Shown piece after piece: positions 48,045 through 59,586 of a DNA stretch of 64,000 bases (the stretch's first letter is position 1; the number at the start of each line of letters is the position of its first letter). The notes under the pieces are model-generated. The model saw only the letters and a list, made by a program, of their open reading frames with translations, searched no databases and was not told the origin of the DNA. Source of the stretch: Phytoseiulus persimilis (lineage: Eukaryota; Arthropoda; Arachnida; Mesostigmata; Phytoseiidae); NCBI GenBank assembly GCA_037576195.1, contig CM075102.1:27338745-27402744 (forward strand). The letters run 5' to 3'. Both the position numbers and the translations under genes were made by a program.

Positions 48045-50450
48045 AATGCTTCCTTCGTCTCCACTCTCTCCGCTCAGTTATCGATTCCAAGATAAAGTGA
48101 GCTCTCCAAGTGAGCTCTCCAATCTGAGGCCCCTCCTCTTAGAATGTTGCTCGAACGGCGCTCCTAGCTGGGAAGGGCAGGATACCGATTTTGCTCGGAC
48201 AAGAGTTCATATTGTCGATATTTGTCAATTTCTTCCTCTATGCGTTCCGTCTTGAGGACGACTTCACGACTCATCGTGGTGAACTCTGGTCTCGATCGCT
48301 CCCCTTGCAAGGGTTCCTGGTCGTCTGAAGTGATGGCACTGAGTATTCCTGTCTTGCTCTCCCATCAGTGGGTGCGGTAAGTCTCGATATCGAATTCGGA
48401 TTCTGATCGAAATTTCCGAAATCAAGTGCAGCCACGCTCTCACGTGCAGTGCAATTCATGGAGATGTGTGCGGGAAGGAGCTTTCGTGACGATTCCATTG
48501 GATATCGCGAATTTTTGAGCTGGAAGCGTGGTTGGACCCCGATTATTTCAACACCGATTATGTCAACCCTTTGGATTCTGCTCTATATTATTTACCTTCA
48601 ATTTCGGTACGACCCCGGTTATTTCAACTTCGATCGAAATGCAACCCGACTCGTTCCCATTTCAAATATTCAATATTCAAACTTCAACGTTTTTTCGCCT
48701 CGATCAATTGAAATAGTCGAGGTTGCTCTGATTGCTGAGTTAATCCTCTTTGACGTAAGTCAGGTCTCGGACGAGAAAAACATCTGTCGGAGAGAGGGAA
48801 TGACAAGATCGGAGCATCCTCAGTAGTTGAGACGAGCAAGTGTTCAGGAGAGTCAAGTGACCACAATGCCTCGGCTCCCGAGGGATCCTCAGTCTCACAG
48901 GGCGCGTAAGAGTCCTGAACGGCCGGAAAAACACGACCGGATGAGATGGGCGTCGTGCACTAAACTGTGCTTCCGACAAGGGGCTTCATGTGACTCTATC
49001 CACCGTACCGCATATACTTGACCCGGACGACGAAATTCTATTCTCTAATAGGAAGGAAGTTCCGCGACTCACGGAAGATCCAACTGCAAACGGATAGACC
49101 GGACTCCGGACGCTCGAACATGACAACAGACTGTCACAAAAATGAACAGCGTGAAGTACTCACTTCTCCAGAGCTCTTTGGTTCCTTTCCCGTAGCGATC
49201 TTTCGTTTTCCAACAAGATCGTGCCGCGATGCACGGCAGTAGAAAAGGGTGCATTGCAGGGTTTGAGCGCGGGTGATTACGTTTGTGGGACCAACCCAGG
49301 CATTGAAGACTCGTGTGCCATACTCGTGAGGGTAGTTTGGAGGAATCATCGGTCAAAGAAAGTCGTTGATCCCATTCGAAGCAGCAACTTGAATGAGCGA
49401 TCCGGTGAACTTGGGATAGAATCGAGCCCTCCTTACACGGGGATATTTCCCAAAGTATAGAGATGCGGATCTTCCCATAGATTTAGGAAGAAAGTAACCT
49501 TATCCCTCACTGAATTCTTCCCCGAGAGCAGGAGAGTGGGTCTGATTCATTGAGTTTTGCGATTTTCTTGAGTAGTCGTATATTTTTAACGCAGGAAAAT
49601 GTATCGAATCCCAGGTAAAAGTCCCCATCTCGATCCTCTGCGAATAGCTCTCGCGTTCAGCTCCAGACTCGGATTTCTGAATCACATTCGGGACGAATAT
49701 ATACGCGTCCGGGAGCTTTCTGCGGTCCATTCTAACCGCCTCAAGCCGCGATTTCAGACACCGCGCACTGGCTTTTCTTCCAAGTTACAGCGGATAAGTT
49801 ATCCCAAAAATGACTGAGCCGCTATCGGCGCCGAGGTTTGTGGTTCTAGATCTGGCTTGAATATTCAGCTGCTGGATCGCGCGGGCAAAAGCGTGGCGCA
49901 TCATTGATTTCACTGGGATGCGCGGAACCCAACAAGAGCCTGTGCGAAGTACTCACATATTACCAAAAACTCGCGATTCAGGGTTTATGGTCCGACCACA
50001 AGTTCCAGAGCAACTTTCTCTGAAGAGTCTGAGACCATTGAATTCGGATGTCCATGGAGATCAATATCTCGTATAAGGTTTTTAACCTCAGGTATTGGTG
50101 TCGGTGTTCGAGATTGAAGTTTCTGACAGGAAGCATGCCAAGACTCTGAAATTCCTCTGAGAATTCCGCGAACCCGGAACGATTCGGGCTCCATGTCCTC
50201 CTCCCCCATGAGCCTTATCGGAAGCGACTCGCGCTGTCTCCCGAGGACGAATGCTGCCGACGACGGGCGACAGTCTGACCTTCGATATTGATGTTCTTGT
50301 TCACATTAGCCTAATACGCGGATTATGGAAATGGGGAGGAAGTTGTAAACCATATCACGTGCCATACCAGATGCCTATGCGCGAAGACTCCTCTCCCACG
50401 CAGTTTTTTACAAACGCGAGTCGATTTATATTGGGTTCCACATAGCTGGA
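48045..50450. other. Intergenic, nothing recognised
   Basis: No convincing exon. There is a small tandem pair (GTGAGCTCTCCAA twice at about 48098-48124) and short imperfect direct repeats containing TTATTTCAAC at about 48540-48630. Confidence 0.45.
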
Positions 50451-50454
50451 GAGT

Positions 50455-51372
50455 ATGCCGCTCCACTCATGCATACCACAATCAATCACCGCTTCGACAG
50501 TGATGCTCCTCACAGTGATTCTCTGCGCATTGAATATTGGCGGCAGCGTTACGTCGGAGTCCGTGGTTCCTTGTGGGCAAATGATGGGCGCATCATCACC
50601 TCAAGATATGAGATGGCTAAAATACTCCTGGCGACGACCGCGAATCGTGGGAGGCGTTCCGGTCATCAAAGGACAACTTCCCTGGCAAGTTGCTGTCAGA
50701 AGAGACGGCCAACAGGTCTGTGGCGGAGCCGTGATTTCTCCGAATTTCGTGGTGACCACCGCCCACTGTTTCCGTCAAAAAGGGCGGTACGAACTCTCTT
50801 CAGGTATAGTTGACGTCACCGATGCTGGACAGTTACGCTCAATCAACAAAACGATCGTCCATCCATCTTGGCGGTACGGAGCATGGGAGAACGACATTGC
50901 ACTCCTGAGGGTCAACGAGTCATTTCATTTCGATGCCCACAATGCTCCTCTGTGCCTCCCTCCCGCCAGCGTGGGTAAAGTTAGCAGGATATTCGTGTCG
51001 GGTTGGGGCCGACTCCGGGAGGGATACCGGCAGTCGACAATATTGCAAAAAGTTGTGCTGGAAACAGCGTCCGATGATGTATGCCAGAAGAGGTTCCCTT
51101 ACGCGTTCTCTAATCGAACCATGTTCTGCGCCTTGAGTGACAACAAAGACGCCTGTCAGGGTGATTCTGGTGGTGCTGCTTTTCATGTTGATCAGGGCGC
51201 TGCTGTGCTCGTAGGCCTGGTATCGTGGGGTCGTGGTTGTGCTCGGAACAACACGCCGGGAGTGTACACAAAAGTTCCGAGCTTCCTCACTTGGATCAAG
51301 GAAACTGTCAGCGTTCACGGTGAGAAAATGGATAGAGCTCAACTGGCGAGACAGACCGGGAGAGGGAACTGA
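50455..51372 (+). CDS. Secreted trypsin-like serine protease
   Basis: A single-exon frame of 305 residues. A signal-peptide-like hydrophobic stretch lies at residues 17-30; ATG1 (50455) or the in-frame ATG at residue 17 (50503) could be the start. A short propeptide with one free cysteine (Cys40) ends in Arg63, followed by the activation sequence IVGG (64-67). The catalytic triad is His104 (in TTAHC), Asp147 (in NDIALL) and Ser238 (in GDSGG). Asp232 sits six residues before the catalytic Ser and predicts cleavage after Arg or Lys; SWG and PGVYTKV, which line the pocket, are present. Potential N-glycosylation sites are at Asn131, Asn154 and Asn220. Cys40 probably tethers the propeptide to the catalytic domain after activation. 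Likely an extracellular digestive or cascade protease; there is no clip domain. It has no introns and appears intact. Confidence 0.95.
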   Translation: MPLHSCIPQSITASTVMLLTVILCALNIGGSVTSESVVPCGQMMGASSPQDMRWLKYSWRRPRIVGGVPVIKGQLPWQVAVRRDGQQVCGGAVISPNFVVTTAHCFRQKGRYELSSGIVDVTDAGQLRSINKTIVHPSWRYGAWENDIALLRVNESFHFDAHNAPLCLPPASVGKVSRIFVSGWGRLREGYRQSTILQKVVLETASDDVCQKRFPYAFSNRTMFCALSDNKDACQGDSGGAAFHVDQGAAVLVGLVSWGRGCARNNTPGVYTKVPSFLTWIKETVSVHGEKMDRAQLARQTGRGN

Positions 51373-51379
51373 GAGGAAA

Positions 51380-53399
51380 CCACTTCAGCGATAAGGAACG
51401 TGCGAGAGTTTCGGTTTCCGCAGAGCTAAACTTTCCGGATGACTTCTCACCTCCCAGGAGTCTTCACCGCGATGACCGTGGAAATCCGTGAGCTCGTATC
51501 TTGAGGAATCAGGTCGTCGAACTTCGTGGCGGCAGCTTTCGCGGTTGAGGTTCTGGAACCGGATTGACGAGACATGCAGGCTCCAATGTATCTTCGGGGA
51601 GATCTGGCGTCATTGATTAGCCGCTACGAGTGGGGATAAACATTTAACAACGACTGACTTTTTGCGAGACGCAATTCTCACCCCTTGACATAGAGCCTAG
51701 CATGGAGCGCACATCATTCACTTCGCTCGAGATCACGGCTCTACAGTCATCAAAACGGAGGCGAACCATGAGCTTCTTGAATAAATCGAACATCCTGATC
51801 TTGAGTTATAGTATCAATTCTCCGCAGAGTTATCTCAACCAATTCGCTCGAGCATTGTTATCGAGAGTGAATACAGACGATCCAGCTTAACTTCTCTGAG
51901 TCGTTCCCAAAGATTTATGCAGGCGCTATGCAGAGCCCATCTAACTTCCAGACTGCAATGTAGTGCAGTTGAACCTCGATCACATCAGCTTCTGGATATG
52001 ATCGAATGACCTCGCGATTCGTGAATGCCCACTTCATGCACCACGAATATATAAACTTCAATTTTCTGAACCTTGCTCATATGGAGCTTGACGGACTAGC
52101 CGTCGGCAATACTCGCCGAAACTTTTTCTGACAGCTGCGGTGACTATTGTTCATCGTCACAGTGGCTACTATTCATAGTTCGTATAGGATGTGAAAGTAA
52201 TAATTAAGACATCAGGCGATCACGATTAGGTGAAACTCAATTACATGAATCTCTTTCGTCGTTGCTCAAAGCGTTTGATTGGTGTTCCACTAAATGCCTC
52301 ATTCAGGTCCCTTTCTCAGAGGAACGCCTCATCTCTGAGATAACATGATCTACAGACTATATCAATGACACTAGACGGCCAAATCTATCCGTTCCGGACG
52401 GATCTTCCCAGCATAGAGTTTCAGAATCGAGCAGCAAGGGTCGATGACGGACGAATAAAACAATCAAAGATGACCTGTGATTCTGACAATTTCCCCAACG
52501 AGCCAGTAACTCCGGAACCTTGTGCTTACGGAACTTACGTGAGGAGCCATCTGCGGAGATGGAGATATGTACCCCCGATGCTTTATTACTTCAGCGCCAT
52601 GGACAGCAAGCCATGGAGCTGTCCTTTCATTCACCCACATATCCGCGGAATGCATGTAGGTGATTCTTCATATTGCCTTGGCTTCAGGGGTACAGTTATG
52701 ATCAGAGCCACCCTCTGACCGGATATTTTTTTCATGAAAACCGGACATCGTCCGGACGGCACAAGAGTGCCGGAACCGGGCATTCGCAGATCCACAATTT
52801 TTATGACTGGAAGAGGCTGAAGTCTTGATATGTTTCCCTTATTCCATGCAGCATTTATGAGTCTCAAATACTAGGATGAGAAGTCAGAGTGAACTTCAGT
52901 CTCTCTTCAATGGTATCCAACACCTGTTCCTTTGAGCACCGGGTTCTTTAATCGAGATCTTCTCTGAATTTGAGTATCTAGAGAGCTTTCGCTCGGAGTA
53001 TTCCCCGACATGACGTACTTCGAACATGGAGGAGCGTATTTTCCAGTTTTCTTCTGCTCGGAATACGTTTTTGCATGGGAATCTCACGCTTTGAGTGTGC
53101 CACGGGGGGATGCTCGCGCGGTGATTCGCGCGGGCAATTTCTCATCAATGTAAGTCCGCTAGCCGGCGGAACAGCGTCTTCGAAGACACCGTTTAACCGC
53201 CCGCGGGCGTGATGCGCTCTCACACGGTAAATTTTCCCCTGAAGTCCCGGAAACCCGACAAACAGGACGGACAAGGACATGTCCGGTCATATGGCGTCTC
53301 CAGTCATGAAGTTGCGACACACACGAATGCTCATCCGTCACTAAAATAAAGTACGGACCGTTGCGTCGCTCAATTGTCTCGAGCTTCTCGATGGAATCC
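51380..53399. other. Intergenic, nothing recognised
   Basis: The longest frame is 117 codons at 52365-52718 on the plus strand, with no known domain. The rest holds only short frames. Confidence 0.45.
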
Positions 53400-53407
53400 C
53401 GCAAGAA

Positions 53408-54134
53408 CAGGGGTTCCCAAAGTGGTCTATATAGACCCCCAGGGGTCGGTATCATTTCTCAGGGGGTCTACGGGATTCGCGAGAAAAAGTGGGGGTCGAT
53501 GAGCCGACGAAAAGGGTCCACGGTCACATACACAAGGAAAGATGCCTAGGTCTCACTCTGGTTCCGTCCGTTTCTTGGACACATGCATTCGTCTGTAATC
53601 CTTTGGAGGAGAACAAGCAGTTTCGGCTCTGAATACTCGGGCCATTTTGGGGGTGAAAAACAGCAACTCTCACTCCAATCGGTTTCAGCGCCAACTACCG
53701 CTGGCAAAAAAGAGAAACTCAATCTCTGAATTCCGTGACGGTCCACATTGATCACGTACATCTCCATCACTATGGGCGATCGCGAGAAGGTGTTTCATCG
53801 CTTTTCCATACTCATATCTGGCAGAGAGAGGCTTCAATGCAGTAGTCAATATTGTTATCAAGACCAGAAACATGATGGCCAACGCTGAACGTGGCGGCCT
53901 GCGTCTGATTACCGCTCAAGGACGAAACTCGAAGAATTGGGTTTCGTCACATCAAGTAAACACATCTCATTGAGAACAAGTACCACCGGATCTGAATTAC
54001 GCCCAATACAGAACTTCAATCTAATCCTCGTAAATCCTGAATTTCAGTGATTGAGGCTCATACTAGCTGGGGGTCTACACGAGCTTAGAAAATTGCACAG
54101 GAGTCATTACGGTGAAAAAGCTTGGGAACCCCTG
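53408..54134. mobile_element. Non-autonomous hAT-like DNA transposon
   Basis: The 727-base element starts CAGGGGTTCCCAA and ends with the inverted TTGGGAACCCCTG. Inside each end lies a TAGACCCCC-type block in opposite orientation (53431-53439 and its counterparts near 53470 and 54070). The flanks are CGCAAGAA (53400-53407) and CGCTAGAA (54135-54142), an 8-base target-site duplication with one mismatch. CAGGGG termini and 8-bp duplications are typical of hAT elements. No intact transposase is present; a 65-codon minus-strand frame with a hydrophobic start (53685-53882) is not recognisable. Confidence 0.88.
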
Positions 54135-54142
54135 CGCTAGAA

Positions 54143-56090
54143 TGAGTTGAATACTGCGAGAAAGCGAGATCAGGTGGTCTCAGCAGCTCCCTTTCCGAGA
54201 ACGAGGACGCGTCCGACACCCGAAGAGTTCAGAGAAACGCAGTGCGTCACCTTCGGAAGTTTTCGTTACGATCCATCCAGTCCGGAAGACGCCGAATGGC
54301 CACCATGTTGAACCACTCGTTTGCATTGAACTGCATGATCCTCCTAAAACCGACATGCAAGCTCACGCGCTTGCGAACAAATGAGCCTGGAACCCATGGC
54401 CCGGAGTTTTCAGAAGGACAGGAGCGAATCAAGCGCGACCATGCAACAATCTTCATGAAGAATTTCCATGCCGGGGCTTCTTCACATGCATCTCTCCATG
54501 AACTATCGATGTTTTCAACGGAATCAATCGCTGCGAGGATCATCAAAGTGTCCCATTCATCCATGGTATCTTTGAACTCGCAGACCTCACTCGATCGAGG
54601 CATCGTCATACAAGACCCTGATTGAAGTTCTTAGATTCGTCAGGATCACATTGTCCTCGCTGGAATCGAAAACGAATATGCCACCTCAGCTGTTGGGTGT
54701 CTCAACTTTATCGATCCGTTCCCGTCATCATGTCCGCAAGGGATTCTATATTCTAATCCGGCGGATATCACTCGAGATGAGTTCCTTGGTAGCCTCCTGC
54801 GGAATTCCACGCAATCGAACCACGTGAACGTCACAGGAAATGAAGCCAACACTTCATTTACGACCGGGATTTCGACTTGGAATCTCGACCATGATGAGGG
54901 TTTGCGGGAGCGAGCGTCTTCAGGACCGCAAGCTCGTGGTGCATTATTAGATCGGATAACCGCACTAGATAGCCCGCAACTCGGAAGACCGCGAATCAAG
55001 TTTACGAATCAGAAGACCGCGGATCAAGTTTACGAATCAGAAGATCGCGGATCAAGTTTACGGATCAGAACACCACGGGTCATGACTACCAGAATGCATC
55101 CCGGTTTGGCGCGAGAAATCGACGCCGCTGCGGACAGATCGATGGAGCGGTTCTCGAGGCTACGGAAACGAGATCACTCAAACTCGGCCCCTTCGAGGGC
55201 GATATCTACGCTTCGCGATTGGAGTCCGGGCTCAGAGCTTCTGCATCCACCAAATACTTGCTTGCAGATCACTTTTCGAATCCCGGGCCCCGCGGTCCAC
55301 ATGAGACGTATGCGGGTGCCCGCGACCCGGAATCGAGTATCATTGATAATAGTCATCGGAGTTTGCTGCTAGTTATTTGAATAGTTCTAATGATGATAGT
55401 CAACATGCGAGCTTTTGCGGTTGATACCAGGGGATGTTAGCCCGCGGTCCTGACGCAGCAGTTGCGGGGCTGCGTTCTCAAGGATGCGAGTCCTTGCAAA
55501 TCCAAATAGTGATCCATAATGGAAATGCCAGCTTCTATTCGGGGCAGAAAAAACTTCACCGGTCGCTTGTCTCAAGGTGGGAGCTCATGTGATAGGAGAT
55601 GTAAAGGGAGCATCTGTTGTACGGATACTATGCAGAGGGAGAGTTGGAATCTGAGGCTGGCTCAAATATTTCTATAAATTATTCTCAGAGATAATCTGTT
55701 TGAGGAAATGTCGATCCTCCCACGCGAAGAACGTGACTCGACGAAAGTATGCGAAGACATCGCTCTGCGCGCAGGCAGGTTTAGATTCAAATCACACAAA
55801 GAAAACACGATGTTAGCGGCAGTTGCTTGTACAGTTTAATTCCACTCCCAAACTGACGAGATGCTTCCGGCTCCGTTGTGGCTTCCTTAACAATAACCCG
55901 ACAAAGTTGAAAACATAGATAGAAGTCTTCCAACTTCCGCATGACCATTTTCGAAACTCGCGAGCCACCTTCAAGCTTCAACAAACTCCGTTGCGTTGAG
56001 ACCATTGCGTTCGGCACCAGAACGCGCTCATCCGACCACAATTTATATACAGCGTTCGAAATTTACAATGGTGTTAATACCCAAAACTTC
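54143..56090. other. Intergenic, with a short tandem repeat
   Basis: Minus-strand frames of 120 codons (54247-54609) and 117 codons (54646-54999) show no known domain. Three tandem 28-base copies containing CGGATCAAGTTTACG lie at 54984-55067. Nothing else was found. Confidence 0.45.
54984..55067. repeat. 28-bp tandem repeat, three copies
   Basis: Three consecutive 28-base units starting GAAGA(C/T)CGCG, with a few substitutions. A degenerate fourth unit begins at 55068. Confidence 0.9.
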
Positions 56091-56094
56091 GTTC

Positions 56095-57229
56095 CTATGG
56101 AATCGGAGACTGACCCATGTTGCTGCCGGGCCCCATGGAACCCATTCCCATTTGCTGACCCATGCCCATTTGGTTCTGTTGCCACATCATCTGCTGATTC
56201 CCCATGGGGGCTCCCATGGGGCTCATTTGTTGTGCTTGACCCATGCCCATATTGTGACCCATGCTTGAGCCCATCGCCGGCCCCATACCCATATTTTGAC
56301 CCATGCCCGGACCCATCGCTTGTCCCATTCCGGGACCTAGAGGACTGTCCATAGGTCCCTGTTGATTCATTTGCATTCCTGGTTGACCCATCGGCTGGCC
56401 CATATCTTGTCCCATGCCCTGCTGCATCATGATTCCTTGTTGGGGACCTCCCGGCCCCATAGATCCTGGCTGGCCTGGTTGCTGTTGCTGCGGCGGTCCC
56501 CTCATGGGAGGTTGTTGCGGGGGCATCTGGGGTGGCATAGGAGGATTGTATTGCGCATCTTGCTGTAGATGTTGCTGCCTCTGCCGCTCGAGCTCGTTCA
56601 TGCGAGATCGCGCGTGTTCGAGACGATGTAGAGCCATATGGAAAACCTGCGGACAGATAGAGCTGATTGAACCACACGGGACGATTACGGGTAATCTCAA
56701 TGAGCCGAACGAAGTGGTGGTGTCGCGACTGAATCTCAGTCCAGTCAATCGAGGACGGTGAAAAACACTTATTGCTACGAACCTTTTGAGCTGCATAACT
56801 GCTACCCTCGTGAGGTTGGACCGTGGACACCTGGCTGAGGTATATGATATGTTTCGATAGGTTGCTCTCGACATTCTGTAGCGTCTTCAAGAAGTTCTGC
56901 GTGTTCGTCTCTACCGGTTTAACTGCTGGTTTATCCTTCCCTAGAGCGGAAATCGAAGGTATAATGAGTGCTAATCAGACTCTCGATGTATGGAGGAATC
57001 AGCTGACATCATTCAACCCTCAACGGAGCGTTCTCGGTTCGCGGAAGCGTATCCCCTATCCGATGAAAGAAGCTCTCCCGATGACGATGCCTCATGTTCC
57101 AGGTTCCAACTCGATAAACTTACCGAGTTCGGTGAGCGCTTGTCCCGCAGAATGGAGAGCCTGAGCGACGTCTTTTTCTATGTCGTCGAGCTCCTTCAAC
57201 TTCGCTTTCAGGTTGGCCAACGAGTGCAT
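56095..57229 (-). CDS. Mediator complex subunit 11
   Basis: Three exons: 57229-57124 (GTAAGT donor), 56940-56783 (acceptor CTCTAG; weak donor GTTCGT) and 56646-56095 (acceptor CCGCAG). Splicing phases fit and give about 271 residues. MED11 is a head-module subunit of Mediator, which links activators and RNA polymerase II in the nucleus. Residues 1-110 match the family: an ELDDIEKD and ALHSAGQAL helix, then NFLKTLQNVESNLSK, YLSQVSTVQPHEGSSYAAQK and MALHRLEHARSRMNELE. From about residue 115 on the protein continues as about 155 residues made of Gln, Met, Gly and Pro repeats (MGQ and MGP units), without obvious domains. Human MED11 is about 117 residues, so the tail is an extension; low-complexity Gln-rich tails occur on other arthropod Mediator subunits. 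The gene is divergent from the PEBP gene, 2.36 kb away. Confidence 0.95.
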
Positions 57230-57234
57230 TGTGC

Positions 57235-59580
57235 AATTTGAGGGCTTCCACAAATCCGGGCACTCGCGGAGACACTATTCAGAATTAACACGATGCTTCA
57301 ACCCGTTATAGTTCACTGCTCACTCTTCTTGCCGGCGAATGTCTTCACCGAAAGAGTCCACCAACACTGATTGTTATGTTATCCGATGCGGCTCTCTCTT
57401 CACTTGTGTGTCCTCTCCCACTATTCATCCGAACACTCCGCGCCGAAATTCGAAAGTATGGACTCGCGCTAATCTCCTCTCTTACGACTGGGGAGTTCAA
57501 GTTCTGCTCTCGACAAAAGATTTGTTTTTCCATGCGGCTCCATACAGGGCGGGACACCTCGGTTGCCCGCCCTTGCTTTACATTTACTCCGACGAGTCAT
57601 CGGTCAAACAGTGGCGTACCCAGGCGGGAGGGAGAGGCGGAATGCACCCCGGAGATTCTATCTCAATGAGCTCCATGTCAATTTCTGTTGCGTTGTTCGG
57701 GGCGCTAATTCCGAGACCCCAGGGCGCGACTTGCCGGGAACAATCACGGAACAAGCTTCTCCACCATCCCCTCCCGATGAGTGTTGGGGTCGGGGTCCAT
57801 TTAAAGTCGGGCAGTCCGGAGCCTACTCGCTTAGTCTGTTGTACGTGATATGATGTTTGATGCGTCGGTTCTATGGTGTTCTTGCGAACTATGATTTTGT
57901 ATGCCATCACGACGAGTTCTCGTTCCACTGCCGTGTTGAACAGCATCAAACATCCATGATATAAGCGGCAACTGTAACCACAAGCAGAGATTCAGCTCGG
58001 AGGCAGCGGAGTCCCAGGGTCTCAGTTCACGGCAGCTTGGCAAGCTCCATGAGAGCACCGCGGCGATCACCCGGCTGTTCTAAAAGAATCACAGGATGAA
58101 CCGGGTTCCTAACAAAATGAGACGGATCAAGGAATCCAGACCGATTCTAGAAATCGGAGATCTTGAGTTCCTGGAAAGCACCATCTACGGAACCTGCAGC
58201 ATGAGTCTCCTTCCTTAAGGTAAAACTCAGAATTCGAAGTGCTCGATACGGCTCACGTTCTCGCGAGCACCAGGTTATCTACATCGGAACGACAAGCGAT
58301 CCATGAACAGCGAGCCTGACAACGAATGCTTGATCGGGGAACCACTCCAAGCACGATCCGCCGACAGAGAGTCAGTCAATCAAAAACCCACATATCTCGC
58401 GGAATCAGCTCGGAGATCAGTGAAGCGGCCTGCTACAGGAGAAATACAGAAGGATGGCTCGCTGCTATCCTTCTCCCAGGTGATAGGCTGATCATCGTCA
58501 TCAGTGTTTTCGCGCTTGGACATCATCATCATCACGATCACAGACGCCGCGGCGGCTTGAAAAAAAGAAGCTTTCTGCTTCTGAAAAGATAATAACAACA
58601 CAAAGGCGTGCACTGCTTTGCTCACAGTAGTAGACCGGAAGCACCAGGCGAGAGCCTCCATTGTCGAGGCCACAGCCATCGACTTTGAAGACAGCTACTC
58701 GACTGGCCATTGAAAGATTCGAACGAGCCACCGAGAGTGTCAACTAAGGGTAAGCCTCTATGTAGGAAAGGGAACCAGAGTTTGTATTCCATCGCGTTCG
58801 TGACTCTGTTGGTGTGTTCCTATCTTCATTGTCGTCGGCGTTCGGCGCTGTGTTTGTGTGTGAGTGTGTGTCGTGTGCGCTCGGCTGGCAGCGAACTAGC
58901 TGGCTGGCTTGCAAGCAGGCCGGCAAGGAAACGAGTAGATGTGCTCTTGGAGTGGAGACCAGCTGAACATGGAAAATGAAGCAGACGAAGTATGGTTCGT
59001 GTGATTTTCTCTCCGTCTTGAAAGGTTCCACTGGAGCTACCGTAGTTCGATCTGAGCAAAAATCGTCTCTTGGGAACGGTGCATGGATGATGTCAGCTAG
59101 CACAGCGTAGCAGAATGGAACGATTGAGTCCGCTCACCCGGCGGGTCCTTGGTCAGCTGCAGCCGTCTTGACGGCCAACCTTTGACTCGTCGCGCTCCAG
59201 AAAATGTTCGACGGTTCTCTCCGATCATTACTCTTTCCTGAACACACAAACACACCGTCTGACTTCATCCCGAGCGAAAATCACTTATGAAAACAGTAGA
59301 AAGGGCAATCCCGAGACCCGTAAGATACACGGTTTTCGCGGGCTGCACGATTCTCAGTTGACGACGAAGGAGCCAATCGAACTCAACGTTGGCCAAGGCG
59401 GTTGAGTCCGGCAGACTTGTCCAACAGTGGTTCTCTATGACGAGCGAATTATCTGTTGGTTTCTAATCGGTGAACAAGTGTTGACGCTTTCGAGTGTCTT
59501 TCCCTTGTTCCACACTCCCTGTCCGCGAGACGGTCTGTCGAGCGGTCAACAAACCAATCGACGGGACAGTCCGACTTGGA
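57235..59580. other. Intergenic between divergent MED11 and PEBP genes
   Basis: This should hold both promoters. I could not pick out a TATA box or a convincing untranslated exon. A lone hAT-like terminus (CAGTGGCGTACCCAGG) lies at 57609-57624. Open frames of 100-170 codons (57339-57848, 58380-58679) have no known domain. Confidence 0.45.
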
Positions 59581-59586
59581 AGAGAT

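Noticed and set aside
52365..52718. 117-codon plus-strand frame
   Set aside because: It starts with an ATG and has several cysteines, but no signal peptide, domain or transcript signals.
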